The notes: generated from the letters alone by a model not told the origin. Counted from the stretch's first letter, positions 27,226 to 35,254 are shown. The stretch: DNA of 64,000 bases from Bacillus sp. DTU_2020_1000418_1_SI_GHA_SEK_038 (GCF_032341175.1 NZ_CP135435.1:1054001-1118000); one strand, 5' to 3'. Made by a program: numbers and translations.

Positions 27226-27318
27226 AGCACTTCCCTACGCAGGCTCAAACCTGATCAGGTTATAAGGGTATCAGAGTACACTCTTCTCTCAGTCCTTTAA
27301 AAGGATTCCCCTAGTGAT
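27226..27318 (-). ncRNA. TPP (THI-box) riboswitch
   Basis: Read on the minus strand it contains GGGGAATCC, ACTGAGAGAAGAGT, ACCCTTATAACCTGATCAGG, GAGCCTGCGTAGGGAA. These are the conserved CTGAGA, ACCTGAT and GCGTAGGGAA elements of the thiamine pyrophosphate aptamer. It lies upstream of tenI-thiS-thiG-thiF and should switch the operon off when TPP is plentiful through the adjacent terminator. Confidence 0.95.
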
Positions 27319-27564
27319 TTCACATTTACAATTTTCTGACTATAGGAATCATAACATATAAGCTATAATTATGGAAGTATGCGAAACAATCAAACTCCTA
27401 AACAGATAGAAACAAAATGGAACGAGGAGGTTTTTCTTAACAGGGATTACTTTCCTTTCCCATGCAATATAATTTGTAATTTGGGAATCCATTGAAACGA
27501 AAAAATTAGCACAATCAGCTGTTGTAAATAAAACAGTCTGAGGAAATATTTTGTAATAAAGGAA

Positions 27565-27593
27565 TTGGTTCTTAAATATAATGATGCTATACT
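27565..27593 (+). promoter_or_regulatory. Sigma-A promoter of the c-di-GMP-riboswitch/kinase transcript
   Basis: TTGGTT (27565-27570), a 17-nt spacer and TATACT (27588-27593) place the start near 27600, just ahead of the aptamer. Confidence 0.65.
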
Positions 27594-27615
27594 TGGAGTG
27601 AGTAAATATACCTAC

Positions 27616-27704
27616 AGTAAAGCTTTCGATAATTGCAAACCTATCAAAAGGTAGGGGACGGAAAGCTACGGATTTAAGGCATTTTTGCTATGATGGTCGA
27701 GACA
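27616..27704 (+). ncRNA. c-di-GMP-I (GEMM) riboswitch
   Basis: GCAAACC (27634-27640), a short ATCAAAAGGTA hairpin, GGGGACGGAAAGCTACGG, then TTTAAGG and GCTATGATGGTC match the GEMM-I layout: GCAAACC, GGGACGCAAAGC, ACGG and the second stem ending in TATGAtaGcC. The usual GACGCAAAGC reads GACGGAAAGC here. A terminator follows 25 nt later. It should sense cyclic di-GMP and control the sensor kinase gene. Confidence 0.82.
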
Positions 27705-27730
27705 AAGATGAAGATGGATACTCATTAATT

Positions 27731-27759
27731 AAATCCACTTTTTTTTAGGTGGATTTTTT
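27731..27759 (+). terminator. Terminator downstream of the c-di-GMP riboswitch
   Basis: AAATCCAC (27731-27738) pairs with GTGGATTT (27749-27756), followed by more T's. It ends 46 nt before the kinase start, the classic expression platform position. Confidence 0.85.
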
Positions 27760-27804
27760 GTACGTTAACGAGGGATAAAGTGTAAGATTTTGAGGTGGTA
27801 CAAA

Positions 27805-29361
27805 GTGGAACTGATTATAGGTTTTATACTTGCAATAGTGGTTGTTTTCATACTTGTCTTCTTTTGGACCCGTATAAAGAAAAAATTTTCGCGTGAATTA
27901 TCTAATCAAAGATGGAAAGAGGAGTCTCTAAAAACTTACAATCAAGAGTTAGTAGATACAATCAGACTGCAGCAAGGGATGATTTTTAAGTTTATTAAGG
28001 ATGGCGATAGATTTATTCATACTCTGTGTGATGGAAGGTTACTATATCGAATGGATCTTTTCCCTGAAAAGATTATTGGAAACGAATTATGTGATTTCCT
28101 TCCACATCTTGATGCAGAAACGGTTATTCAATATTATTGGCGAGCTTGGCAAGGCGAAGATAACGTCACGTACGAAGGGGGAATAAATGGTGTTTACTAC
28201 CTGGCATCGTTGCGGCCTATTAGAAAAAAAGGTGAGGTAGTTGAAATCATTGGTTCATGTGTTGATATTACCGAAAGGAAGCGGGTAGAAAATGCTCTAA
28301 AGTTGAGTGAGGACAATTATCGTCTTATTACAGAGAACATGTTGGATTTAGTTGGACTCTGGGATATAGATGGAAGAGTTATTTATGCATCCCCTTCGCA
28401 TGAAAAGGTATTGGGGTTTGATCCAAAAAAGTATATAGGAGTATCGGCCTTTGATTTGGTTCATCCTGACGATTCTCTGAGGGTATATGAACAATTTTTT
28501 CAAATGATTTCAACTAAGTTACCATTTCAAGTCGAGTTTCGGTGTGAAAATGCTGATGGTGAGTGGGTTTACGTAGAAGCTCAGGGAACCCCTGTAATTG
28601 GGGAGAGTGATAAATTAGAACATATTGTTGTTGTAGGGCGTAATATATCTGAGCGAAAGAAGGTAGATGAATTTATACGAAAAACGGAAAAGCTATCACT
28701 AGTAGGGCAATTGGCTGCAGGTGTTGCACATGAAATTAGGAACCCTCTTACTTCGATAAAGGGTTTTCTGCAGCTTATGCAAATGGAAATAGACAAACCA
28801 AACTATCTTGAAATTATGTTGTCTGAGATTGATAGTATAGAAAAAATAATACAAGAATTCTTATCACTTTCTAAACCACAAGCAAGTAAATTGGCACCGA
28901 CTGATATTAATGAACTTTTGCAATATGTAATTACATTAATTAATACACGTGCCAAACTAAAAAATATTGCTATCGTTCAAGAGTCTGATTCCGAATTACC
29001 AATTATTCATTGTGACGAGCATCAAATCAAACAGGTTTTTGTCAATATTCTTCAAAATGCTGTGGAAGCCATGGAAAATGGAGGCGTAATTCAAATTCAA
29101 ACAATGCGATCCGAATCAGACAATATTAGATTTAGGATTATTGACCAAGGATGCGGCATTTCTGAAGATCGAATTAAAAGTATTGGTGAGCCTTTTTATA
29201 GTACGAAAGAAAAAGGAACGGGATTAGGATTAATGATTAGTCATAAAATTGTTCAAGAACATGGGGGCACCCTAAGCCTAGAAAGCACCATAAATAAAGG
29301 AACCATTGTTGATGTTATTTTACCTATTGGGAAAAGTGAACCGGTGCTTGTCACTCCCTGA
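27805..29361 (+). CDS. PAS-domain sensor histidine kinase (sporulation-kinase-like)
   Basis: I chose GTG 27805 because GAGGTGG lies 6 nt upstream. The 518-residue kinase has one N-terminal TM helix (about 3-22), two PAS domains (about 50-165 and 170-285, each ending in an I(T/S)ERK motif), HisKA with AAGVAHEIRNPLTSIKGFLQLM (phosphoacceptor His309), and HATPase with NILQNAVEAM, DQGCGI and GTGLGLMISHKIV. The HisKA type matches the KinA/KinE family feeding the Spo0 phosphorelay. No response regulator is adjacent, which fits an orphan kinase of that relay. Expression is under the c-di-GMP riboswitch. Confidence 0.9.
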   Translation: MELIIGFILAIVVVFILVFFWTRIKKKFSRELSNQRWKEESLKTYNQELVDTIRLQQGMIFKFIKDGDRFIHTLCDGRLLYRMDLFPEKIIGNELCDFLPHLDAETVIQYYWRAWQGEDNVTYEGGINGVYYLASLRPIRKKGEVVEIIGSCVDITERKRVENALKLSEDNYRLITENMLDLVGLWDIDGRVIYASPSHEKVLGFDPKKYIGVSAFDLVHPDDSLRVYEQFFQMISTKLPFQVEFRCENADGEWVYVEAQGTPVIGESDKLEHIVVVGRNISERKKVDEFIRKTEKLSLVGQLAAGVAHEIRNPLTSIKGFLQLMQMEIDKPNYLEIMLSEIDSIEKIIQEFLSLSKPQASKLAPTDINELLQYVITLINTRAKLKNIAIVQESDSELPIIHCDEHQIKQVFVNILQNAVEAMENGGVIQIQTMRSESDNIRFRIIDQGCGISEDRIKSIGEPFYSTKEKGTGLGLMISHKIVQEHGGTLSLESTINKGTIVDVILPIGKSEPVLVTP

Positions 29362-29505
29362 TAAGTTCGAACTAGAGGAGAAGTAATACTGAATGTAAAG
29401 TTCCGCAAATAGAATTTGAAGGAAAAAGAAAGCTCTGTTTACCCCTTTTGAATACAAGATGTAAAAGTCAAAAGGAAAAAGAGAAAATTAATAACACCAA
29501 ATTCC

Positions 29506-29555
29506 ACGAACGGGCGCAATCCTGGAACAAGGATAAGCGCTCATTTTCTATTTTA
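29506..29555 (+). repeat. Dispersed repeat family C, copy 1
   Basis: CGGGCGCAATCCTGGAACAA is followed by GGATAAGCGCTCATTTTC; the arms GCGC-ATCCT/AGGATA-GCGC form a hairpin ending in TTTT. A near-identical copy lies at 32220-32265. It may terminate the kinase transcript. Confidence 0.7.
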
Positions 29556-29596
29556 ATGGCCAGTTTGTTATCTAGGGCTATTCGCATAATAACACA

Positions 29597-29624
29597 AAAA
29601 AAACGCCGTGATCGGCGTGTTTTT
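29597..29624. terminator. Bidirectional terminator between kinase and cupin genes
   Basis: ACGCCG pairs with CGGCGT around TGAT, with an A-run on the left and a T-run on the right. Confidence 0.8.
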
Positions 29625-29691
29625 AATGCAGGCAGGAAAATAATATAGCCTTTTTTCAACAAAAGCATCTGATTGTTTAATTATGGTTGCT

Positions 29692-30498
29692 CTACATATT
29701 TTTGCTTTCCAGAAGAAGTTTGGATTCTCCTGTACGCTCCCATTCTTCTACAGTTTCATATGCTTTTTCAGGAGTAAATCCCTTTCCTACAAGAACTCCC
29801 ATTAGAATAAACTCTTGAAGAATATGTGTCATATTAATTCCTCTTTTAACGTCCTCCAAGCCTTCTTTTACCAAAAACTCGGTATGTCTTACCCATTCAT
29901 CTGGAGTCTTTCCGGAAATTACTGTTTTCCCATTCCCATTACCTAAACCTTCTTCCATAGCCATTGCATCTGCCTTAGTCTTATGAACAGTACCAAATGG
30001 ATGGTTTGGTGGGGCATATATTGAGTATAGTTTCAACGGAACATTTCCTGTATTTGTGATATTGTGCCACATTCCCGCCGGTACCATAATTGCAGAATCA
30101 TCGAAAATTCTCCATTGGAAACTTAAATTATCTTTACTTTTGCCCATTTGGACAATTCCCTGACCTTGTTCAACTCGTAAGAATTGATCCACATCAGGGT
30201 GCACTTCCAATCCGATATCTTCACCAACATTGAGACTCATTAATGTGACTTGCAAATGATTTCCTGTCCAAAGTGCAGTACGATACGTGTTGTTTTGTTT
30301 GGTGGCCTCATTGATATTTATAACAAATGGGTTTCCTCCATAATCTTTTAATCCGTTTCTGCTGTCACCATAAAAAGACCGATAAGAACTAAATGCCAAC
30401 TCATTAGGAGTAGTCAAATAACCAGTAGGATTTCCGTAAGTATGCGTTGGTACATTTGTATAATAAGGATATTGATACGTATAGGGCACATAGTACAT
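29692..30498 (-). CDS. Cupin-domain protein with Tyr-rich N-terminus (spore-associated type)
   Basis: The start at 30498 (MYYVPYTYQYPYY) is preceded by GAGGG; the frame extends six codons further. The 268-residue protein has a Tyr/Asn/Pro-rich first 40 residues, as in many spore coat proteins of bacilli. A cupin core (about 85-170) follows with GEDIGLEVHPDVDQFLRVEQGQG and VPAGMWHNITNTG. In cupin motif 1 the second His is Asp, but the first His and the motif 2 His remain, so metal binding may be altered. A helical C-terminal domain of about 80 residues follows. It is divergent from the peroxiredoxin gene. Confidence 0.75.
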   Translation of the reverse strand: MYYVPYTYQYPYYTNVPTHTYGNPTGYLTTPNELAFSSYRSFYGDSRNGLKDYGGNPFVININEATKQNNTYRTALWTGNHLQVTLMSLNVGEDIGLEVHPDVDQFLRVEQGQGIVQMGKSKDNLSFQWRIFDDSAIMVPAGMWHNITNTGNVPLKLYSIYAPPNHPFGTVHKTKADAMAMEEGLGNGNGKTVISGKTPDEWVRHTEFLVKEGLEDVKRGINMTHILQEFILMGVLVGKGFTPEKAYETVEEWERTGESKLLLESKNM

Positions 30499-30725
30499 TT
30501 CCCTCAATCCCTTCATATTATTTATTATTACTAAATTATCTTATGTACGCTAAAAGAGGAATGTACTTATTAATGTTAAATGACCTCTTCGAGTATCCAA
30601 GGTACATTTCGATTCCTTTTTTATACTCTATTAAGAGAATAACTTGGAATTAGCAGCATGATGAGCCACAACAACTGCTCAGCAGCAGGAAAAAAATTTA
30701 AGAGGTGAAAGGAGGGTATTATCTT

Positions 30726-31319
30726 ATGTATGAGGACTGTGTACCACCATTTTGTGCACAACCAAATGATATAGCACCCCTGTTTGTGGCAGAAGCTTAC
30801 GACAATGTAGAAAAAAAAATTAAAGAAATTCGCCTAGAAAGTTATCGTGGAAAATGGGTGATCTTATTTTTTTATGCAAGTGATTTTACTTTTGTTTGAC
30901 CGACAGAGTTGGCAGCGGTCGCTGCTATTTATAATCAGCTGAGGTTCCTAAATACAGATGTACTTGCCATAAGTACAGACAGTGTATATTCTCATAAAGT
31001 TTTTACTGAGGTTTCTCCTTCTGCTTCTCAGGTGACGTTTCCATTATTAAGTGACCGAACCCATAAAATTAGTAAAGCATACAGAGTGTTAAATGAAAAA
31101 ACTGGGTCTACAATCAGAGCAACCATCATAATAGATCCAGAAGGAACGATTGTTACCAAATTCGTAAATCCACCGGAAGTTGGTCGAAATGTTTACGAGA
31201 TTTTAAGGGTAATTCAAGGGATTCAATATAGTAGAAGGACTGGGGAAGGAGTCCCTGCTAATTGGGTACCAGGTAAATCTGGAATTATTAGGGATCCAAA
31301 GTACATTGGTAGAATTTAA
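30726..31319 (+). CDS. prxU: Peroxiredoxin with in-frame TGA at the peroxidatic Cys (candidate selenoprotein PrxU)
   Basis: ATG 30726 follows AAAGGAGGG. The frame encodes [20 protein letters not shown]..., [17 protein letters not shown], then TGA at codon 58 (30897-30899), then [11 protein letters not shown]... to [28 protein letters not shown] and a stop at 31319. In AhpC/Prx1 proteins the motif is FTFVCPTEL, so TGA replaces exactly the catalytic Cys codon and the frame is otherwise intact. PrxU selenoproteins of clostridia carry selenocysteine there. The usual resolving Cys (EVCPANW) is Val here. A SECIS-like hairpin follows. If Sec is not inserted, only a 57-residue stub is made. Role: peroxide reduction. 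Confidence 0.75.
30900..30937 (+). promoter_or_regulatory. Candidate bacterial SECIS element
   Basis: TGGCAGC (30910-30916) and GCTGCTA (30921-30927) form a 7-bp stem (one G-U) with loop GGTC (30917-30920). The loop begins 17 nt after the TGA and starts with GG, matching the bacterial SECIS rule of an apical loop 16-37 nt downstream with a G in the first two positions. The E. coli fdhF loop also contains GGUC. Confidence 0.55.
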
Positions 31320-31355
31320 GGGCCACCCAATGTTTAATTTTTAGGAGTGAATTAT

Positions 31356-31778
31356 GTGTACTACTATAATAATTTTCTTTATATGAATCAGTACCCTAAT
31401 TATGCTAACAATTGTAAGAATTATACTCATTTATCAATTAGAAATTTACTTAACAATTATCCAACTGGGTTTACAACTAATAATATTGCATCGAATAGTT
31501 TAAATAGGGGCAGAACTAGCTTTTCAAAAGAGGAAGCAGCAGCAATAGCTATACTTTTAGGTATTGACTTTACTAAAAGTAAGTTTGATTTAGATGAGTT
31601 TTGGATGGGAGTAAATACTGAACTTGAACACGGGAAACAATCCAGCCAAACTAATGTTACTGGGGATGACCCACTAATTACGGGGAAAATTGCATTAGCT
31701 CATCTCAATGAGTTCCCTGATTATTATAAAAGATTAAAAGTTCTTGAGGAGGAAGCAAAAGCATATTGGAACAAGTAA
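31356..31778 (+). CDS. DUF5661-like protein with Tyr/Asn-rich N-terminus
   Basis: AGGAG at 31343-31347 fits a GTG at 31356, giving 140 residues; an upstream GTG overlaps the ribosome site. The first 40 residues are rich in Tyr and Asn. The conserved body (about 60-140) reads FSKEEAAAIAILLGIDFTKSKFDLDEFWMGVNTELEHG, then GDDPLITGKIALAHLNEFPDYYKRLKVLEEEA, which I recall as DUF5661. Function is unknown. It starts 36 nt after the peroxiredoxin stop and is probably co-transcribed. Confidence 0.7.
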   Translation: MYYYNNFLYMNQYPNYANNCKNYTHLSIRNLLNNYPTGFTTNNIASNSLNRGRTSFSKEEAAAIAILLGIDFTKSKFDLDEFWMGVNTELEHGKQSSQTNVTGDDPLITGKIALAHLNEFPDYYKRLKVLEEEAKAYWNK

Positions 31779-31976
31779 TCACCCTATAAGAAAATTGTAT
31801 TTTTTGTATACTAAATAAAAATTTTTGATTTGAATAATACATGTTGGGTGGTAATAATATTTACAAATGCTAATTAATCCCTCCTCGTAAATTCGTCCCT
31901 ATTGGACAAAATATGAAACGGGACAGTGCTGCTAAAACAATAGCACTTCCCTATAAAAAACGAGGGAGTGAAATAG

Positions 31977-32180
31977 ATGGCTGATATCAACAAAAGCAAA
32001 CGTGCCGATAACGATACTAGCAAGGAAGTAGAAACTGGTGTAGGTGCTTTTACTGGAGATACCATGGCTTCTGCTCTTGATCCATTTGGTTCAGTTGCAG
32101 TCGCAGGTGCTGTTTCTGGCGGAGCGCTGGACAACGAGGCGGGGAAAGGTACCGTTGATGACGACAATCAAAGAGATTAG
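31977..32180 (+). CDS. Small hydrophilic protein, 67 residues
   Basis: The ATG follows GAGGGAG. The sequence MADINKSKRADNDTSKEVETGVG, then a Gly/Ala-rich middle (GSVAVAGAVSGGALDNEAG) and an acidic end (DDDNQRD) suggests a flexible protein with a short Gly-zipper-like stretch. No family recognised. It is followed by repeat C copy 2. Confidence 0.55.
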   Translation: MADINKSKRADNDTSKEVETGVGAFTGDTMASALDPFGSVAVAGAVSGGALDNEAGKGTVDDDNQRD

Positions 32181-32219
32181 AATTAAGTAAAGTATTTGAA
32201 AGTACTTATCTTCAACCAA

Positions 32220-32265
32220 ACGGGCGCTATCCTGAACAAGGATAAGCGCTCATTTTCAATTTAAG
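32220..32265 (+). repeat. Dispersed repeat family C, copy 2
   Basis: CGGGCGCTATCCTGAACAAG is followed by GATAAGCGCTCATTTTCAAT. It pairs as GCGCTATCCT/AGGATAAGCGC and matches 29506-29555 with two differences in the core. It also serves as a terminator-like hairpin for the 67-residue gene. Confidence 0.7.
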
Positions 32266-32347
32266 GGCGCAATTCAGCAGCAAGAATTGAACTCTTTTTT
32301 TTATTTTGGGCCATTTAATAGTATAAGTTTCATTCCATTTTCCCTTC

Positions 32348-32569
32348 CTATTTTTGTATTGTGAATATTTTTCCATTATTTAACTCACACCAATCTAATT
32401 CGCCATATGCTTCCTCCTTACCGTATTTTTCCAAAAAGGCTTCCTTATTATCGAATACTTCCATTAACCCATTTTCTAGTAATGTTATCATTTGAAAAGT
32501 GTTCAATTGGAAAACCTTTGAAACAGCTATTAATTCACCTATATGGATCAATTCAGAAAAATTTTTCAT
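32348..32569 (-). CDS. Small protein of unknown function, 73 residues
   Basis: AGGAGAG precedes the ATG. The sequence alternates a helical stretch (HIGELIAVSKVFQLNTFQMITLLENG) with an acidic end containing EFDNKEAFLEKYG-like and LDWCELNNGKIFTIQ segments. No domain recognised; soluble, single Cys. Confidence 0.5.
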   Translation of the reverse strand: MKNFSELIHIGELIAVSKVFQLNTFQMITLLENGLMEVFDNKEAFLEKYGKEEAYGELDWCELNNGKIFTIQK

Positions 32570-32798
32570 GATGTTCTCTCCTTAAACAGACCAGGATAAT
32601 TCCTTATCTTAAAAGATTAAATATGTCCTTAATTACATTTGCTTCCATTTATTAAAATAGATATTCTTTAGTTTTCTATTTTTATAAGAAAACATACGCT
32701 AGGCAAAATAGTCTTCAAATATAAGTGCTAAAATACATAGTGATATGAAATTAATCATTTGAATGAAAAGCATTTTAAAGACAAAAGGGGGAGTTGTG

Positions 32799-33560
32799 TT
32801 GAGAAAAATTAGAATTGCTTTATTGCACTTATTACCAATTGCTGGGGATATACAATATAATCAAGATTTAATTGAAAGGGCAGTGAAACTCGCAGCACAT
32901 AAAAATGTTGATTGGATCATAACACCGGAATTGGCTGTTAGCGGGCTGCAATTTTCTCGAAAAATCGGGACAGATTGGATTAAAAAGCAACCCGGTGAAT
33001 GGATGAATCATTTCTGTGTGTTGGTCAAGTCTCTAAATACGAATGTATTTCTTGGCTGCCCTGAAAAGTCTGATGATGGGAAGCTTTATAACACCGTATT
33101 TGTCATTAATAAAGACGGAGATGTAATAGGAAGACAAAGGAAGATCGCCACGATTTCAGATGGCTGGTGTCATTCGGGTACTTCTATTGAAACGCTCGAT
33201 TTAGCAGGCATCAAAGTTGGGGTTATGATCTGTGCAGATGCTTATACAGACAAGTTTGCACATACCTTATTAGCGAAAGGAGCAGAAATGATAATAGCTC
33301 CATCTTCTTGGGGGCCAGGTTTGCATGGACCAAACGGTGAGTGGGAACAGAGATCAATTGATACTGGGTTGCCTATATTCGTCTGTAATCGAACAGGAGA
33401 AGACGAAACAATTACCTTTTGGGGAGCAGAAAGTATGATCATAAAAAATGGGAAACAACTTCTATCGCATAAGTCGCTACAATCGGCCATTCTAACTGTT
33501 GATTGGAATGTAGAACAGATGGATTTAATATCATCTGAATTTCAAATTGAATATATATAA
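32799..33560 (+). CDS. Carbon-nitrogen hydrolase (nitrilase superfamily)
   Basis: TTG 32799 (MRKIRIALLHLLP) is chosen because AAAGGGGGAG lies 6 nt upstream; an in-frame ATG at 32763 has no ribosome site. The 253-residue enzyme has the Glu-Lys-Cys triad: Glu in ITPELAVSGLQ, Lys in GRQRKIATIS, Cys in VGVMICADAY. The family hydrolyses amides, carbamoyl amino acids or nitriles through a thioester. Two extra blocks (SWGPGLHGPNGEWEQRS and VCNRTGED) are typical of the omega-amidase/carbamylase side. The gene is monocistronic. Confidence 0.88.
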   Translation: MRKIRIALLHLLPIAGDIQYNQDLIERAVKLAAHKNVDWIITPELAVSGLQFSRKIGTDWIKKQPGEWMNHFCVLVKSLNTNVFLGCPEKSDDGKLYNTVFVINKDGDVIGRQRKIATISDGWCHSGTSIETLDLAGIKVGVMICADAYTDKFAHTLLAKGAEMIIAPSSWGPGLHGPNGEWEQRSIDTGLPIFVCNRTGEDETITFWGAESMIIKNGKQLLSHKSLQSAILTVDWNVEQMDLISSEFQIEYI

Positions 33561-33671
33561 AATAAAATTTGAAATCATGGAAAGGGCCATAATATTGAAT
33601 AAGAAGCCGCATAAAAAAACCATTATAGTTAGGGGTTTATCATTAGAAATATAACTTCAAAACCTTCTTTT

Positions 33672-34400
33672 CTAGTGTAGAATAGGTGGAAGGTTTTGAA
33701 GGTTATTTGTGTTTTTCATGCTTACATGCAGTTCATTCATATCGTTAATGGCTGCATAAAAGACATCCTTTACATCGAAAATATTTTTTCTTTCTAACTC
33801 CTCATAAAGCCATGATTCATTTAAATTCCTTGAATATAGGACTTTTTCATAAATCTGTCCATCAATAACAACTGGTACATCAATTCCCTTATTAAAAACA
33901 TTCGGTTGTGGTATATGTTCGATGCGTGCAACTTCCTTTTCAGGATACAATTTAACAGATAAATATCCATTTGCTTCAACTATAGCTAATTCAACATCCT
34001 TTACATTAAAAATTTGTTGTTCTCTTAACATCTGTAAAATGGTATCAATCGGGTACTGTATTTTTTTCATTTTGTTCACTAAGAATTGCCCTTGATAAAT
34101 GACCATTGTAGGTTCAAATGTTAACAAACGGCCTATTTTACGATTTTTGATTTTCCAAGTTGCAACTAATTTCTGTAGTAAAGCTATTGCAATAATGGCA
34201 ATTGCTGTATATATATGATTAACCTTTGGGTCTGCAATATCAGCACCAACTACAGCACCCAAAGTTATAACGACTAAAAAATCAAACACCGGCAATTCAC
34301 CTATGGAGCGTTTTCCCATATAAAGTGTTGCAAATAGTGCTAGTGGCAAAATGGTGACAATTCGGCCTAAAACTTTTAATATTTGTAAAGCATGTTCCAT
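33672..34400 (-). CDS. YetF-like (DUF421) membrane protein, second copy
   Basis: A 242-residue protein with three N-terminal membrane helices, GKRSIGELPVFDFLVVITLGAVVGADIADP, and two soluble DUF421 domain repeats (FEPTMVIYQGQFLVNKMKK..., FNVKDVELAIVEANGYLSVKL). It ends with FDVKDVFYAAINDMNELHVSMK, a second copy of the same motif. Relatives YetF/YkjA/YdfR occur as paralogues in bacilli. A GAGGTG start site is present. Confidence 0.88.
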   Translation of the reverse strand: MEHALQILKVLGRIVTILPLALFATLYMGKRSIGELPVFDFLVVITLGAVVGADIADPKVNHIYTAIAIIAIALLQKLVATWKIKNRKIGRLLTFEPTMVIYQGQFLVNKMKKIQYPIDTILQMLREQQIFNVKDVELAIVEANGYLSVKLYPEKEVARIEHIPQPNVFNKGIDVPVVIDGQIYEKVLYSRNLNESWLYEELERKNIFDVKDVFYAAINDMNELHVSMKNTNNLQNLPPILH

Positions 34401-34483
34401 AAAATCACCTCATCTAGGGAACTTTACATTTTAATATGACTCAGATTTTTATTAATTATTTACATGTCAATGGAAATATAAAA

Positions 34484-34523
34484 AAGCTGTAGAAAAATCT
34501 TTATCTCTACAGCTTAATTTTTT
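34484..34523 (-). terminator. Terminator of mntR
   Basis: AAGCTGTAG (34484-34492) pairs with CTACAGCTT (34507-34515). On the minus strand it is followed by TTTT, about 120 nt after the mntR stop. Confidence 0.7.
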
Positions 34524-34637
34524 CACATTTATTCTCTTTTTATAAGTCGATAGAAATATAAGCCAATAGGAAGTGTCTTGATTTATTTGAGCTTGAGAAA
34601 GAATAATGAGATAACAAAATATGTACTGGAATGGCAG

Positions 34638-35045
34638 CTATTTATTGTGGTTAAGATAAGCATTTTTTATAGAAGGATTTTCTTCAAAAAAGTCAAGGAG
34701 TCTCGAAATACAAAGTGCTGTCTCCTTACTGATATAATGTTCCAGTTTTTCTACTTCCTCATAAATATTCTCATCTTGTACCCCTATCATATGTAAAAAC
34801 TCTTCTAACATTTGATGTCTTTCAACTAATTTTTTTGCCAATTTTCTACCTTTTTCGGTTAATGTGAAACCTCTGTATTTTTCATATATCCCTAAATCTG
34901 CTTCATCAAGCTTTTGCATCATTTTCGTTACAGATGATGGAAGTACATTAAGTGAAGAAGCAATATCAACACTTCGTGCATATCCTTTTTGATTAATAGT
35001 TATATAAATTTTTTCTAAATAATCCTCCATACTTGGTGTGGGCAA
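34638..35045 (-). CDS. mntR: Manganese transport regulator MntR (DtxR family)
   Basis: I place the start at a TTG (35045), eight bases after AAAGGGG, giving MPTPSMEDYLEKIY, which aligns with the B. subtilis MntR start. An ATG six codons upstream lacks a ribosome site. The 135-residue protein has a winged helix (SVDIASSLNVLPSSVTKMMQKLDE) and dimer domain. Metal ligands read as Asp and Glu of MEDYLE, His of ERHQML, and Glu/Glu/His of EVEKLEHY, the Mn-selective set. It lies divergent from the Mn ABC transporter it should repress. Confidence 0.93.
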   Translation of the reverse strand: MPTPSMEDYLEKIYITINQKGYARSVDIASSLNVLPSSVTKMMQKLDEADLGIYEKYRGFTLTEKGRKLAKKLVERHQMLEEFLHMIGVQDENIYEEVEKLEHYISKETALCISRLLDFFEENPSIKNAYLNHNK

Positions 35046-35155
35046 CTTATTTTCCCCTTTCATCCAATGATAGACAAACTATAGTTAGTATATAACAAAA
35101 TCTCTATTAGGTTAAATTACGTACACAAATTACCTGCTGCAGGAATATATTTTTA

Positions 35156-35184
35156 TTGACACGTTTTTTCGATAAGTATAAAAT
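35156..35184 (+). promoter_or_regulatory. Promoter of the mnt operon
   Basis: TTGACA (35156-35161) and TAAAAT (35179-35184) are 17 nt apart; TATAAA at 35177 is an alternative with a shorter spacer. Confidence 0.6.
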
Positions 35185-35239
35185 GTTTCTCATAGGAAAG
35201 ATTTTTATATTGATGCATATAATGTGATTGAAGTGAAAT

Positions 35240-35254
35240 ATGGTAAATTACCAT
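35240..35254. promoter_or_regulatory. Perfect 15-bp palindrome ATGGTAAATTACCAT
   Basis: A perfect palindrome about 90 nt before the mnt operon start codon. It shares GGTAAA with the MntR-like box 20 nt downstream but is not a textbook MntR, Zur or Fur site. Confidence 0.45.

Noticed and set aside
30705..30899. Peroxiredoxin stub read as a separate 64-residue gene
   Set aside because: The frame continues identically after TGA with the conserved PTEL and full Prx body, so the stub plus remainder is one gene.
30726..31319. Peroxiredoxin as a simple pseudogene
   Set aside because: There is no other stop or frameshift and TGA falls on the catalytic codon. It remains the main alternative if the genome lacks Sec genes.
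34578..34796. 72-codon plus-strand frame in the mntR 3' region
   Set aside because: Antisense to mntR and without a ribosome site.
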